Positions 8,576 through 16,817 of a stretch of DNA of 32,980 nt are shown here, one piece after another. A model generated the notes under the pieces. The model did not search any database, was not told the origin of the DNA, and saw only the letters and a program-made list of their open reading frames with translations. Within the stretch, counting starts at the first letter, position 1. Every line of letters begins with the position of its first letter. The DNA is taken from positions 1 through 32,980 of the forward strand of contig CAIQIV010000137.1 of assembly GCA_903871905.1 (NCBI GenBank), in the 5' to 3' direction. A program made the translations under genes and the position numbers. This DNA comes from an uncultured Chloroflexota bacterium (GTDB lineage: Bacteria; Chloroflexota; Anaerolineae; Anaerolineales; UBA4823).

Positions 8576-11500
8576 ATTGTGACCTTGTTTCCAGTGGGGT
8601 GACCCCCACCAGTTCCGCCTGCACGATCAGGCGGCTCAGGTAGATCTTCTGCTGGTCGTCCCAGTTGGTGCATGTGATCAGGGTAATCGTCGGGCGGGAG
8701 GTCTTTTCCAGCACGCTCATGTCGTTGGCATTGGTCTCGAACTGGCGCGTCACCTGGTAGGTGTACTCGTTCTTTTCGGTATCCAGGACGATTGCCTCTC
8801 CTTCCTTGAGCGTGGAGATGTAACGGAAAGGCCCATACGCACCGCTGTTGAGCGTCACGTGCCCGGCCAGCCCGGTGTTGCCACCCAGCCCAGGCCACGA
8901 GGTGTCACCCAGCCAGGCGATTTCACTGGTCAGCCCCTCCAGCACCCAGGTTGCGCCATCGAAGGGCACAAACTTAACCGCTGCATCCACCTGCAGGGCC
9001 GGGATGAGCATATGGGTGATGCCGCTGGTGTCCGGTCCTTGCTCGCCGGGCGCCTGGCTGGGCGCCGCGCTGGGGGAGGGGACGGCAAATTCAGGCAGCT
9101 CGCTCAGCGGCACTGGCGTCGGGGTCTGCCGCCGCGGGCGGAAGGTGGACTGCGCCGTGGGCAGCGGCTGGCTGGTGTCGGTAGGCAGCAGGCGCCCGGT
9201 CAGCCAGGTGACTGGCGCCGGGAGGCGCTGTGTGTTGGATGGCTGCAACAGGTAGGCCATTACCCCAAAGCCCACCCCGGCCGCGCAGAAGATCAGCCCG
9301 GCGCGCAGCGCCCAGCCGCTCCATTCTGACCCGCCGCGCCGCGCCGCAAAGCCCCAGCCCAGCAGCACCAGCCCCAGCAGGCTGAGCACGGCAGCGCTGG
9401 CGGCGGCGAAGATCATCGCCCGGCTGTCCTTCCCCCTGGCTGGTACCCCCACCAGTTCCGGATGCCCGCCATGCGCCTGCAGGCTGGCGCTCGGCCCGAG
9501 CCCCAGTTCCATGCCGCCAGTGCAGGCCAGCGTGGTCTTGCCCAAGACGGTGAACTGCTTGGTGTTGGAGTTCTTCGTGTCACAGTTGTAACAGGTCAGG
9601 GTTGAGTAGTGGTTAATGGTGGTGTCGCCGTTGGGGGCGTTGGTCTTGCTGGTATTGACCACGATCTGGATATTGACCGTGCTTTTCGCCGCCAGGCTGG
9701 GGATCTTGACCGTCAGTGACTTGTCCGTGGTGTTCTCTTCTGCCGTAGCGCCGTCCGGGAGCTTGTAGGTCAGGATGTCCAGAAAGGCATAATTGAACTG
9801 GTCCTTCACCTTGATGTCTTGGGCGGTCAGGGTACCGGCATTGGTGACCGAAACCTTGAAGGTGAAGTTACGCCCGCCGCAGCCGCTGCTGGGTTTGACT
9901 TCCAGGGTGATCGACATCGTCGTTTTTGGCGGCACAACCACCGTGTCCAGGTCGTCATAGTAATTGGTGGTCCAGATCGAGCCGGTGGTGTACGGCCCGG
10001 CAGCAATGCGGTTCTTGATCTGCGAGTTGTTGGCCGCACTGCTCGGGATCTGGGTGCGCATGATGATCGTGTTCTGCTGCCCGGCGGCCATGCCGTCCAG
10101 GAACTGCCAGAAGTTGCGCGTGGTGCTCACCCGCGTATAGTTGTAAGACCCTACCGAGGTCGGAATGGAATAGGAGATGTAGGTCAGGTTAGACAGCAGG
10201 TCGTCGGTGATATACACCGGCTTGATCAGGTTGCCGGTGACATTGGAGATCAGCAGGGTATAGGTGACGATCGACCCGGGTCCCGGGCTGACCGGGTAGT
10301 GCAGCTTTTTGACCACGATCGGCGGTTGGACCGCGTCCACATCCATGGCAAAGTTGTTGATCTGGTACGCTTCGGGGGCGGTGGAGGTGACCAGTACCGT
10401 GTTGGTGAAGCGCGCCGTGGGCTGGGCGCTGGAGGGAATCTGGAACTGGATGTAAAAGGTGAAGGTTTCCTGGGCCTTCAGAACGATGTAGGCTGGGAAC
10501 TGCCAGTTGTACACGTGGTTGGTCGTGTCAAGGCTCTTGATCACCCCCGGCACCTTGCTCAGCGTATCCGTGACGTATACCGGCTTTGGCGCGCCGCTGC
10601 TGGCAACCAGCCCTTCCTGCACCACCAGGCTCGATGCAGGGATATTGCCCTGGTTTTTGATGCTGATGGTGTAAGTGATTTTCTGCCCTGCGATCACCTT
10701 GCTTGTGCCGTCGGACTTCTCCACATAGAGGTCAGATGTGGCCAGTGTGGGAGTCGGACTGGCAGTATTCATGATACCGGGTTGAATATCGACCGTGGAA
10801 AGGTATGGGTAGAAGCACTCCCGCTGTGGCAGATCCGTTTGGTTATCGACAAAGCAGTCCAGGGTGAAAGAATTCTTGATCTTCTTGTAAACGCGCAGGT
10901 TAGCCTTCCCGCCGCCTATCGGGCTGGCGATCTGGGTCGGAGACACCACAAAACTCCCATTTACATCTGCGATAGCGGAAAAGTTTCTGTTGAATGAGTC
11001 GGTTAATTCAATGACCGCATAGGGTACTGGGAGATAAGTGTTCGACCGGCCATCATACCCGGTTATTAATCCTTTCAGCTTGGTAACATTAATATTAATC
11101 GTCTTGCTGTCCCCGCTGCTTGTTCCCAGGGGATTGGGCAGGTGCTCGTCATCACCGGTGCGCACCTCAGCCACGCTGTTCACAATTGCCCGGTTTGCCT
11201 CAGCCACCGTGATGCGCGCCACCAGGGTCAGGACAGCGCTGCTGCCGGTTGGGAGCTGACCGGCGCTCCATAAACCGTTGAGATAGGTTCCCTGCGAGGC
11301 GCTGGTGGAGACCAGAGTCAATTCGGAAGGGATGAACTCGACCAGGTTGGCATTTGGGGCTGTGGTTGGACCTGCATTATAAATGGTGAGGGTGTATGTA
11401 ACCAGCATGCCGGTATAAAGGTTGGTCGCAGGCTCCACACCCATGGTTAACTTGATCCTGGCGCTGGCAACCTCTGTAGTTTTGGAAGATTGGTATTTGT

Positions 11501-12197
11501 AAGCTGGATCACTGCTGATGCCGACTGTAACGGTGTTGACTACCGATGGAGCGGCTTCCTTGGCTGTGTTGACTGAGAAAACAATCTCTGGGAACACCGT
11601 TGCATTGGTGACTGGCTGGTCCAGGTTCATCGAACAGTAGATATTCTTGCTGTCACTGGTGTTGCAGGACCAGGGCGGCACGCCGCTCACCAGGCTGCCA
11701 AAAGTGACATAATTGGGCAGTGTATCCGTGACCAGGATCTGACCGGTGAGGGTGCCAACCGAGGAGGTCTTTTCTACCGTGATGGTGTAGTAATCTTCAG
11801 TGGAATTCACCTTGAATAGAACCGAACTGTCTTTACGGATAACCAGGTCGCTGGTCTGCACATCTGCAGGCGTGGTGATCGTGATCCCCTGCGGACCGCT
11901 GGGCGGGTTGAACGGGGCGCCGGCAGTGGGCTCCGGGTTGGGCGCAAATGGGGTGGGCAGGTTGGCTGGTTTTTCCTGGATCTTGACCCCAGGCCGGGAG
12001 GGGACGTTCACCATCCAGGCCCCTGCCGCGAAGCGCTCCAGCCCGTTCACCGGCGCCGGGTTGGCGCTGGCGGCATCGGCAGACCAGGAGCTCACCCACA
12101 GCAGGCCCAGCAAGGCCAGCCCCAGCCCCCCGCATACAGCCAGTGCTCCAAAAGCGCCTCTCCTTCTCAGCCTGCTGCCCGGTGCGCCTCTTCCCAT
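8574..12197 (-). CDS. Membrane-anchored DUF11-repeat surface protein fused to a sortase domain
   Basis: A 1207-residue protein in one uninterrupted frame. A basic N-terminus and hydrophobic segment (about 13-37) act as signal/anchor. The large external region carries at least five DUF11-like beta-sandwich repeats, seen as YTLTIYNAGPTTA, YTISIKNQGNIPA, YTLLISNVTGN and FKVSVTNAGTLTA, each followed by a TDTLP- or TDDLL-type strand. A carboxypeptidase-regulatory-like segment (AVIELTDSFNR) lies between repeats. Two transmembrane helices (about 927-950 and 964-986) and a Pro/Thr/Ser-rich linker precede a C-terminal sortase: His1113 in LAGH, catalytic Cys1176 in TLITC and Arg1189 in YLSRLIV. Sortases are transpeptidases that attach proteins at the cell surface. 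I saw no LPxTG-type sorting signal in this protein. The start is the ATG at 12197, preceded by GGAGAGGA; upstream ATGs lack this site. Confidence 0.88.
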   Translation of the reverse strand: MGRGAPGSRLRRRGAFGALAVCGGLGLALLGLLWVSSWSADAASANPAPVNGLERFAAGAWMVNVPSRPGVKIQEKPANLPTPFAPNPEPTAGAPFNPPSGPQGITITTPADVQTSDLVIRKDSSVLFKVNSTEDYYTITVEKTSSVGTLTGQILVTDTLPNYVTFGSLVSGVPPWSCNTSDSKNIYCSMNLDQPVTNATVFPEIVFSVNTAKEAAPSVVNTVTVGISSDPAYKYQSSKTTEVASARIKLTMGVEPATNLYTGMLVTYTLTIYNAGPTTAPNANLVEFIPSELTLVSTSASQGTYLNGLWSAGQLPTGSSAVLTLVARITVAEANRAIVNSVAEVRTGDDEHLPNPLGTSSGDSKTININVTKLKGLITGYDGRSNTYLPVPYAVIELTDSFNRNFSAIADVNGSFVVSPTQIASPIGGGKANLRVYKKIKNSFTLDCFVDNQTDLPQRECFYPYLSTVDIQPGIMNTASPTPTLATSDLYVEKSDGTSKVIAGQKITYTISIKNQGNIPASSLVVQEGLVASSGAPKPVYVTDTLSKVPGVIKSLDTTNHVYNWQFPAYIVLKAQETFTFYIQFQIPSSAQPTARFTNTVLVTSTAPEAYQINNFAMDVDAVQPPIVVKKLHYPVSPGPGSIVTYTLLISNVTGNLIKPVYITDDLLSNLTYISYSIPTSVGSYNYTRVSTTRNFWQFLDGMAAGQQNTIIMRTQIPSSAANNSQIKNRIAAGPYTTGSIWTTNYYDDLDTVVVPPKTTMSITLEVKPSSGCGGRNFTFKVSVTNAGTLTAQDIKVKDQFNYAFLDILTYKLPDGATAEENTTDKSLTVKIPSLAAKSTVNIQIVVNTSKTNAPNGDTTINHYSTLTCYNCDTKNSNTKQFTVLGKTTLACTGGMELGLGPSASLQAHGGHPELVGVPARGKDSRAMIFAAASAAVLSLLGLVLLGWGFAARRGGSEWSGWALRAGLIFCAAGVGFGVMAYLLQPSNTQRLPAPVTWLTGRLLPTDTSQPLPTAQSTFRPRRQTPTPVPLSELPEFAVPSPSAAPSQAPGEQGPDTSGITHMLIPALQVDAAVKFVPFDGATWVLEGLTSEIAWLGDTSWPGLGGNTGLAGHVTLNSGAYGPFRYISTLKEGEAIVLDTEKNEYTYQVTRQFETNANDMSVLEKTSRPTITLITCTNWDDQQKIYLSRLIVQAELVGVTPLETRSQ

Positions 12198-12237
12198 ATC
12201 GTCCTCTCCACGTGTACAATGAGATTCCATTGTGCCA

Positions 12238-12246
12238 ATTATATCA
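12238..12246 (-). promoter_or_regulatory. Extended -10 promoter for the sortase gene
   Basis: On the minus strand TG-A-TATAAT reads from 12246 down to 12238: a perfect -10 with the TGn extension. No recognisable -35 lies 16-18 bases upstream, which extended -10 promoters tolerate. Transcription would begin near 12231, about 34 bases before the ATG at 12197. Confidence 0.62.
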
Positions 12247-12248
12247 TC

Positions 12249-12277
12249 TTGGGATCGTGCTTTTCTTGCCTTATAAT
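12249..12277 (+). promoter_or_regulatory. Sigma-70-type promoter for the diguanylate cyclase gene
   Basis: TTGGGA (12249-12254, four of six matches to the -35 consensus), a 17-base spacer and a perfect TATAAT (12272-12277). Transcription would start near 12284, about 48 bases before the ATG at 12332. It lies back to back with the minus-strand promoter at 12238-12246, so the polymerase footprints would overlap. Confidence 0.68.
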
Positions 12278-12331
12278 TGAGTGCATGATGGATTGATAGC
12301 TGGTTTGCGTTCACTCAAGTGAGGATGTTCA

Positions 12332-14899
12332 ATGCAAGTGGGTGAGACTGTTCCTTCAGAGTTTGGCGGTCCAATAATTCATACCGAAGACCTGCTGCGC
12401 CAGGGGCTGATCTTCGAAAATATCTGGGATGCCATTATTGTGACGGACCTGGATGGCCTGATCCTGGATTGGAACCCGGCTGCTACGCGCTTGTTTGGCT
12501 ATACCCGGGAGGAGATGCTGGGAAAATCACCCGAGTTGATCCACCGCCCGGCAGACCGCCCCACCCTGCAAAACCAGATCCTGTACAATCTGCGTCAGAA
12601 CGGCCGCTGGTCCGGCGAGGCGGAGCTGGTCGACAATCAGAGGGAGCGCAAGGTATGCGAGGTCACCGTTTTTGAGCTAAAAAATCAGCAGGGAAAAGTG
12701 ATCGGCGCCGTAGGCGTCAACCACGACATCACCGATCGCAAGCAGGTAGAGAAAATACTGCGCACGCGGCTGGCTGTAGAGGAGTTGGTGGCTCTGCTGT
12801 CGTCGCGCTTTATCCATGTTCTATCAGACCAAATGGATCAGGAGATCGCCTGGGCCCTGGAGCAGGTCGGCAGCCAGGCGGAATTGGAACGCTGTTTTAT
12901 GATCCTGGCCTCCTCTCCGGAGCGCCTGGTCAGGACAGTCTACCAATGGGCTGCCCCTGGAATCCTGCCTCTGGCTTTGCTGGACGAAGGATTTACTCCG
13001 TCAGTCTTCCCCTGGCTTGCCGGCCGCCTGCAGGAACCCGGGCCGGTATGGTTCGGCCAGGGGAAGGGATTTCCACCAGAGGCTGCCAGGGAAAGCTTGT
13101 TCTTCGCCAGCCTGGGGATTGAGTCCGCTATCCTGGCGCCGCTTTCGCTGGATCGGGAGGTGGATGGCTTCCTGTGTTTTATTACCCGGGATGGCGGGCG
13201 GCCCTGGTCTGATGAAGATGTGCTGCTCTTGCGTCTGGTCAGTGGTGTCTTTTCCAGCGCTCTGGAGCGTTACGGAGCAGAAGAGCGGCTGCGTCGGGCA
13301 GAGAGCCTGTATCGCCAGTTGGTGGAAAAGGCCATGGCGGTGCTGTACCTCGATGAAGTGAATAACAGCAGCTCATCGCTGTATATCAGCCCGCAGGTGG
13401 AAAACCTGTTCGGGTATACCCAGGAGGAATGGATCAGCGTCCCCGATATGTGGATCAACTTGCTGCACCCTGATGACCGCGAGCGGGTGATCCAGGAGCA
13501 CCTGCGCACCAATGTTTCCGGTGACCCCTTCATCATTGAGTATCGACTGGTAGCCAGGGATGGGAAGGTGCTGTGGATCCGGGACGAAGCCAAGCTGCTG
13601 CTGGATGAGCAGGGCCGGCCTAAGTTCTGGCAGGGTGTGATGCAGGATATCACTGTCCGTAAGACCATGGAGCTGGCTCTCCAGGAAAGCGAAAGTAAAA
13701 ATCGGGCAATCCTGGAGGCATTACCCGACTTGATGTTCCGCTTCAACCACGAAGGGCTGCTGTTGGACAGCCGGGCGCCCCAGGGCAACGTCCTGGGAGA
13801 ACAGTTGGAACAAATGGTGGGAATGAACATCCGCGATGTCTTGCCAGACCATGCGCTCCAGATGTTAGAAGATATCCGGAAAACCCTGACAGCCGGTGAA
13901 GTTCAGGGTTTTGAGTACACCCTGTGGCTGAACCAGGAGCAGCGCTACTTTGAGGCGCGTATGGTGGTCAGCGGACCCGATGAGGTGCTGACCATTGTCC
14001 GGGATATTACCGATCGTAAGCAGGCTGAGCACGTAGCTCGCCAGGTCAGCGCCTATAACCGCGGCTTAATCGAAGCCAGCCTGGATCCATTTGTCTTCTT
14101 TGACCCTCAGGGGCGCATTACGGATGTCAACAAGGCAGCCGAGCTGGTTACTGGTTACCCGCGGCATAAGCTGATCGGTACTGATTTCTTTGGTTACTTT
14201 AATCAACCGGAGCGAACCCGTGCCGCCTACCAGAGGGTGTTCCGGGAGGGGGTGCTGACCGACCTGGAGTCGGAGATCCGCCATCGCAATGGCGGTTTTA
14301 CCCCGGTTTTGGTCAACGCCTCGGTCTACCGGGATGAGCTGGGTAAGCTGGTGGGCGTGTTTGCCGCAGCCCGGGATATCACCGATCGCAAGCAGGTGGA
14401 AGAAAAGCTACGCTACCTGATCTATCATGACGCCCTGACCGAAATTTATAACCGTGCTTTTTTTGAAGAAGAGTTTACCCGCCTGAAGCTCAGCCGCAGC
14501 TATCCTCTCAGCATATTGATGGTGGATGTAGATGGTCTGAAGATCACCAATGATACCCTGGGGCACGAGGCGGGAGATGCCCTGCTGGCGCGCGCCGCCA
14601 GGGTCCTGGCGAACTCTTTCCGCCCGGAAGATATCGTTGCTCGCATTGGGGGCGATGAGTTTGCCGTGCTTCTGCCTGCAACAAACCGCCATGCAGCTGA
14701 ACAGGCCCTGGAGCGTGTCCGGCTTCATCTGGCAGAGAATAACCAGTCAAACTCGGGGGCGCTGCTGCGTCTCTCAATGGGGGTTGCCACAGCCGAAAAC
14801 CCGGCGCAAAGCGTCGAGGTGTTTCGCCTGGCTGATGAGGCCATGTATCAGGTAAAGATTAAACAGAAAATGCAGGATCCAGAGCGAGGAGCCAGGTGA
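12332..14899 (+). CDS. Diguanylate cyclase with four PAS domains and a GAF-like domain
   Basis: An 855-residue signalling protein expected to make cyclic di-GMP from two GTP. Domain order: PAS (about 25-135), GAF-like (150-315), PAS (327-445), PAS (455-570), PAS (577-690) and GGDEF (693-850). Each PAS ends in a PAC-type DIT-x-RK linker; three are nearly identical (ITDRKQ). The active-site motif is intact (Gly773-Gly-Asp-Glu-Phe777), preceded by HDALTEIYNRAFF. The product-inhibition I-site RPED (764-767) sits exactly five residues before it. No transmembrane segment is seen, so sensing is cytoplasmic; ligands are unknown. GTGAGGA lies just upstream of the ATG. The last codon overlaps the next gene. 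Confidence 0.93.
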   Translation: MQVGETVPSEFGGPIIHTEDLLRQGLIFENIWDAIIVTDLDGLILDWNPAATRLFGYTREEMLGKSPELIHRPADRPTLQNQILYNLRQNGRWSGEAELVDNQRERKVCEVTVFELKNQQGKVIGAVGVNHDITDRKQVEKILRTRLAVEELVALLSSRFIHVLSDQMDQEIAWALEQVGSQAELERCFMILASSPERLVRTVYQWAAPGILPLALLDEGFTPSVFPWLAGRLQEPGPVWFGQGKGFPPEAARESLFFASLGIESAILAPLSLDREVDGFLCFITRDGGRPWSDEDVLLLRLVSGVFSSALERYGAEERLRRAESLYRQLVEKAMAVLYLDEVNNSSSSLYISPQVENLFGYTQEEWISVPDMWINLLHPDDRERVIQEHLRTNVSGDPFIIEYRLVARDGKVLWIRDEAKLLLDEQGRPKFWQGVMQDITVRKTMELALQESESKNRAILEALPDLMFRFNHEGLLLDSRAPQGNVLGEQLEQMVGMNIRDVLPDHALQMLEDIRKTLTAGEVQGFEYTLWLNQEQRYFEARMVVSGPDEVLTIVRDITDRKQAEHVARQVSAYNRGLIEASLDPFVFFDPQGRITDVNKAAELVTGYPRHKLIGTDFFGYFNQPERTRAAYQRVFREGVLTDLESEIRHRNGGFTPVLVNASVYRDELGKLVGVFAAARDITDRKQVEEKLRYLIYHDALTEIYNRAFFEEEFTRLKLSRSYPLSILMVDVDGLKITNDTLGHEAGDALLARAARVLANSFRPEDIVARIGGDEFAVLLPATNRHAAEQALERVRLHLAENNQSNSGALLRLSMGVATAENPAQSVEVFRLADEAMYQVKIKQKMQDPERGAR

Positions 14900-15249
14900 A
14901 ATTGATCAACCGCTCGGTGGTGGTAGTCAAACCCCGCCAGCCATTCTTTGAATGGGTGATCGAGCATGATGCGTATGGAGTCGTCCAGCCGGGTTCATTG
15001 CATGACTTGCAGCAGGATTGCCTGGTTGTCCTGGTTCCAGATAGCCAGCAGCCCGGGCAGGAGCTGGATTTCCTGGAGCCTTTTAAGCCTCGCTTGTTTG
15101 AGATGCAGCTGGATGCCTGGTTTACAGACCCACGCACCTGGCCAGCCACGCGTGATGCTCGGGAATTCGACCGCTGGTTTGACCTGGAAGTGCATACCAT
15201 GGTTTGGGACCTGGCAGGCATAGAGTTTCATGTTGAAGATGAACGATAA
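14896..15249 (+). CDS. Uncharacterised conserved-looking protein coupled to the cyclase
   Basis: A 117-residue soluble, acidic protein I cannot assign to a named family. It begins with SVVVVKPRQPFFEWV, has a short insert with VLVPD, and ends with a Trp- and acid-rich half containing DAWFTDPRTW, REFDRWFDLEVH and VWDLAGIEF. There are no cysteines to suggest metal binding beyond a single Cys, no signal peptide and no membrane segment. Its GTG start overlaps the cyclase stop (GTGA), with GAGGAG nine to ten bases upstream inside the cyclase gene. It is therefore almost certainly translated with the cyclase, which suggests, but does not prove, a role in the same signalling pathway. Confidence 0.8.
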   Translation: MKLINRSVVVVKPRQPFFEWVIEHDAYGVVQPGSLHDLQQDCLVVLVPDSQQPGQELDFLEPFKPRLFEMQLDAWFTDPRTWPATRDAREFDRWFDLEVHTMVWDLAGIEFHVEDER

Positions 15250-15330
15250 GTAGATAGTTTTTTTACCCCGGCTCTTAAAAAAATTCAGATGAATTTGTCG
15301 GATTTGCATCATTTAATCCGAACTTAAGAT

Positions 15331-15336
15331 TATAAT
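15331..15336 (+). promoter_or_regulatory. Possible -10 element upstream of the HD-GYP gene
   Basis: TATAAT at 15331-15336 lies 16 bases before the ATG at 15353, in the AT-rich 103-base gap after 15249. No -35 is visible at 16-18 bases upstream (TTGCAT at 15304 is 21 bases away), and there is no TGn extension. The leader would be only about 10 bases, matching the weak Shine-Dalgarno. Confidence 0.35.
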
Positions 15337-15352
15337 GTCATACTGAGAATCG

Positions 15353-16717
15353 ATGAATAATCAAAGTACTCTCTTGATCGTTGATGATGATCCGGTCACC
15401 CGTATGACGCTGGATGCCCTTCTGGACTCGACCATCTACCACAAGGTCTTTGCCGTGGATGGTAGTGATGCCCTGTTGGCGGTGAAGGGCATGGTCCCCG
15501 ATTTGATCTTACTGGATGTCATGCTGCCCGAGATGGACGGTTTTGAAGTCTGCCGACACCTCCGTGCTGATCCCCTGACCAAGGAAGTGCCAATTATTCT
15601 GATCACCTCCCTGGATGATCGGGATTCGAAATTGGAAGGGTTGACTGCCGGTGCAGATGAATATCTCACCAAGCCCTTTGACCAGGCGGAATTACACGCC
15701 AGGGTGAAGAATATCACCCAGCTCAATCGCTACCGGCGTTTGCTGGAGGAGCGTTCCAAGTTTGAGCGTCTGTTTGACCTCTCTCCGGATGGGGTGCTGC
15801 TGATCTCTGCCAGCGGCGTGGTGGAGCATGCCAACTCGACGATGAATTCGCTGCTGAATGCGGATCCAGGCTGCAGCCTGGTTGGCCAGAGCCTGTTCAA
15901 TTTTATCCACGCAGCTGAGAAAGGGTATCTGACCCGCAGCCTGGATGAGATCCTTCTCGGCGGGCGGGACTATGTTCGCCTGGAAACACTGTTCCTGCGC
16001 CAGTCGGGTGAATTTTTTCCGGTGGATCTCAATGCTGCTCGTTTCTTCTGGGATGGGCAAATGCGGGCGCAGGTGATTGTCCGGGATATCTCGGAACAGA
16101 AAAAGGCGCGCGAGGAGTTAGCCAGGGCGTTGGAGGAAGTTACCCAGGCGTATGATGATACCCTGGAGGGTTGGTCCCTGGCGCTGCAGCTCAAAGACCG
16201 GGAGACTGAAGAGCACACCCGTCGCGCCGTGCGTATGACGGTCGACCTGGCCCGCCTGGTGGGCATCCCCGAAGCAGACCTGGTGCATGTTCGGCGTGGG
16301 GCCAGGCTGCATGACATTGGCAAAATGGGCATCCCGGACCGTATTCTGCAGAAAGACGGCCCGTTGACCCCTGAAGAGTGGGATATGATGCGCATGCACC
16401 CTGTTTATGGCTACCAGTTCTTAAAGGATATTGCCTATTTACGGCCTGCCCTGGATATCCCGTACTGCCACCACGAAAAATGGGATGGTACCGGCTACCC
16501 TCGCGGCTTGAAAGGTGAAGAGATACCACTTGCCGCGCGCGTCTCGGCGCTGGTCGACGTTTGGGTTGCCTTGCTGGAAGACCGGCCTTACCGCGCTGCC
16601 TGGTCTGTGGCGGAAGTGAAGGAGTATATCATTTCCCAATCTGGAAAGCATTTTGACCCGGCGATCGTGGATGTCTTTATGAACAAGCTCCTGGCGGAGG
16701 AGGATGGGACTGCCTGA
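15353..16717 (+). CDS. Response regulator with PAS and HD-GYP domains (c-di-GMP phosphodiesterase)
   Basis: A 454-residue two-component output protein expected to hydrolyse cyclic di-GMP. The receiver (about 1-125) has Asp11/Asp12, phospho-acceptor Asp55 in LLDVMLPEMDG and the KPF switch lysine. A PAS domain (about 130-250) follows, ending in DISEQKKAREEL. The HD-GYP domain shows His288 in HTRRAV, His320-Asp321 in LHDIGK, MHPVYGYQ, the HH pair in PYCHHEKWDGTGYP and Gly381-Tyr-Pro383. All metal ligands I could look for are present, so it is probably active. No histidine kinase is encoded beside it. Together with the upstream cyclase it forms a local synthesis-and-degradation pair. The ATG at 15353 has only a weak GAGA upstream. 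Confidence 0.93.
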   Translation: MNNQSTLLIVDDDPVTRMTLDALLDSTIYHKVFAVDGSDALLAVKGMVPDLILLDVMLPEMDGFEVCRHLRADPLTKEVPIILITSLDDRDSKLEGLTAGADEYLTKPFDQAELHARVKNITQLNRYRRLLEERSKFERLFDLSPDGVLLISASGVVEHANSTMNSLLNADPGCSLVGQSLFNFIHAAEKGYLTRSLDEILLGGRDYVRLETLFLRQSGEFFPVDLNAARFFWDGQMRAQVIVRDISEQKKAREELARALEEVTQAYDDTLEGWSLALQLKDRETEEHTRRAVRMTVDLARLVGIPEADLVHVRRGARLHDIGKMGIPDRILQKDGPLTPEEWDMMRMHPVYGYQFLKDIAYLRPALDIPYCHHEKWDGTGYPRGLKGEEIPLAARVSALVDVWVALLEDRPYRAAWSVAEVKEYIISQSGKHFDPAIVDVFMNKLLAEEDGTA

Positions 16718-16737
16718 AAGAAAGCGGTCGCCGGACA

Positions 16738-16746
16738 TGTTATAAT
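16738..16746 (+). promoter_or_regulatory. Extended -10 promoter for argS
   Basis: TG-T-TATAAT (16738-16746) is a perfect extended -10. The -35 region is A-rich without TTGACA. Transcription would start near 16753, giving a leader of about 65 bases that contains the hairpin at 16772-16794. Confidence 0.65.
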
Positions 16747-16771
16747 TGCTTTCCTTGAAGCACTGCTTTTC

Positions 16772-16794
16772 TATTCCCGCGATCCCAGGGAATA
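16772..16794 (+). other. Small hairpin in the argS leader
   Basis: TATTCCC (16772-16778) pairs perfectly with GGGAATA (16788-16794) around a nine-base loop. There is no U-run, so it is not a terminator, and there is no T-box consensus. It may be a leader structure; function unknown. Confidence 0.4.
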
Positions 16795-16817
16795 ATCCAT
16801 TATCGTGAGAGTCAAAT

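Noticed and set aside
9819-10997. 392-codon open frame on the plus strand opposite the DUF11 repeats
   Set aside because: Gly/Asp/Arg-rich translation with no motif; the minus-strand frame carries clear DUF11 and sortase signatures.
12377-14405. Repeated GATATCACCGATCGCAAGC-like DNA in the cyclase gene
   Set aside because: These near-repeats encode the conserved PAC-type DITDRKQ linker after each PAS domain and are explained by domain duplication.
15254-15285. T-run and A-run (TTTTTTTA ... TAAAAAAA) after the 117-residue gene as a terminator
   Set aside because: The stem would be only A-T pairs with no GC core, too weak for an intrinsic terminator.
16753-16817. T-box leader upstream of argS
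   Set aside because: The leader is only about 65 bases and lacks the T-box antiterminator consensus; only a small hairpin is present.
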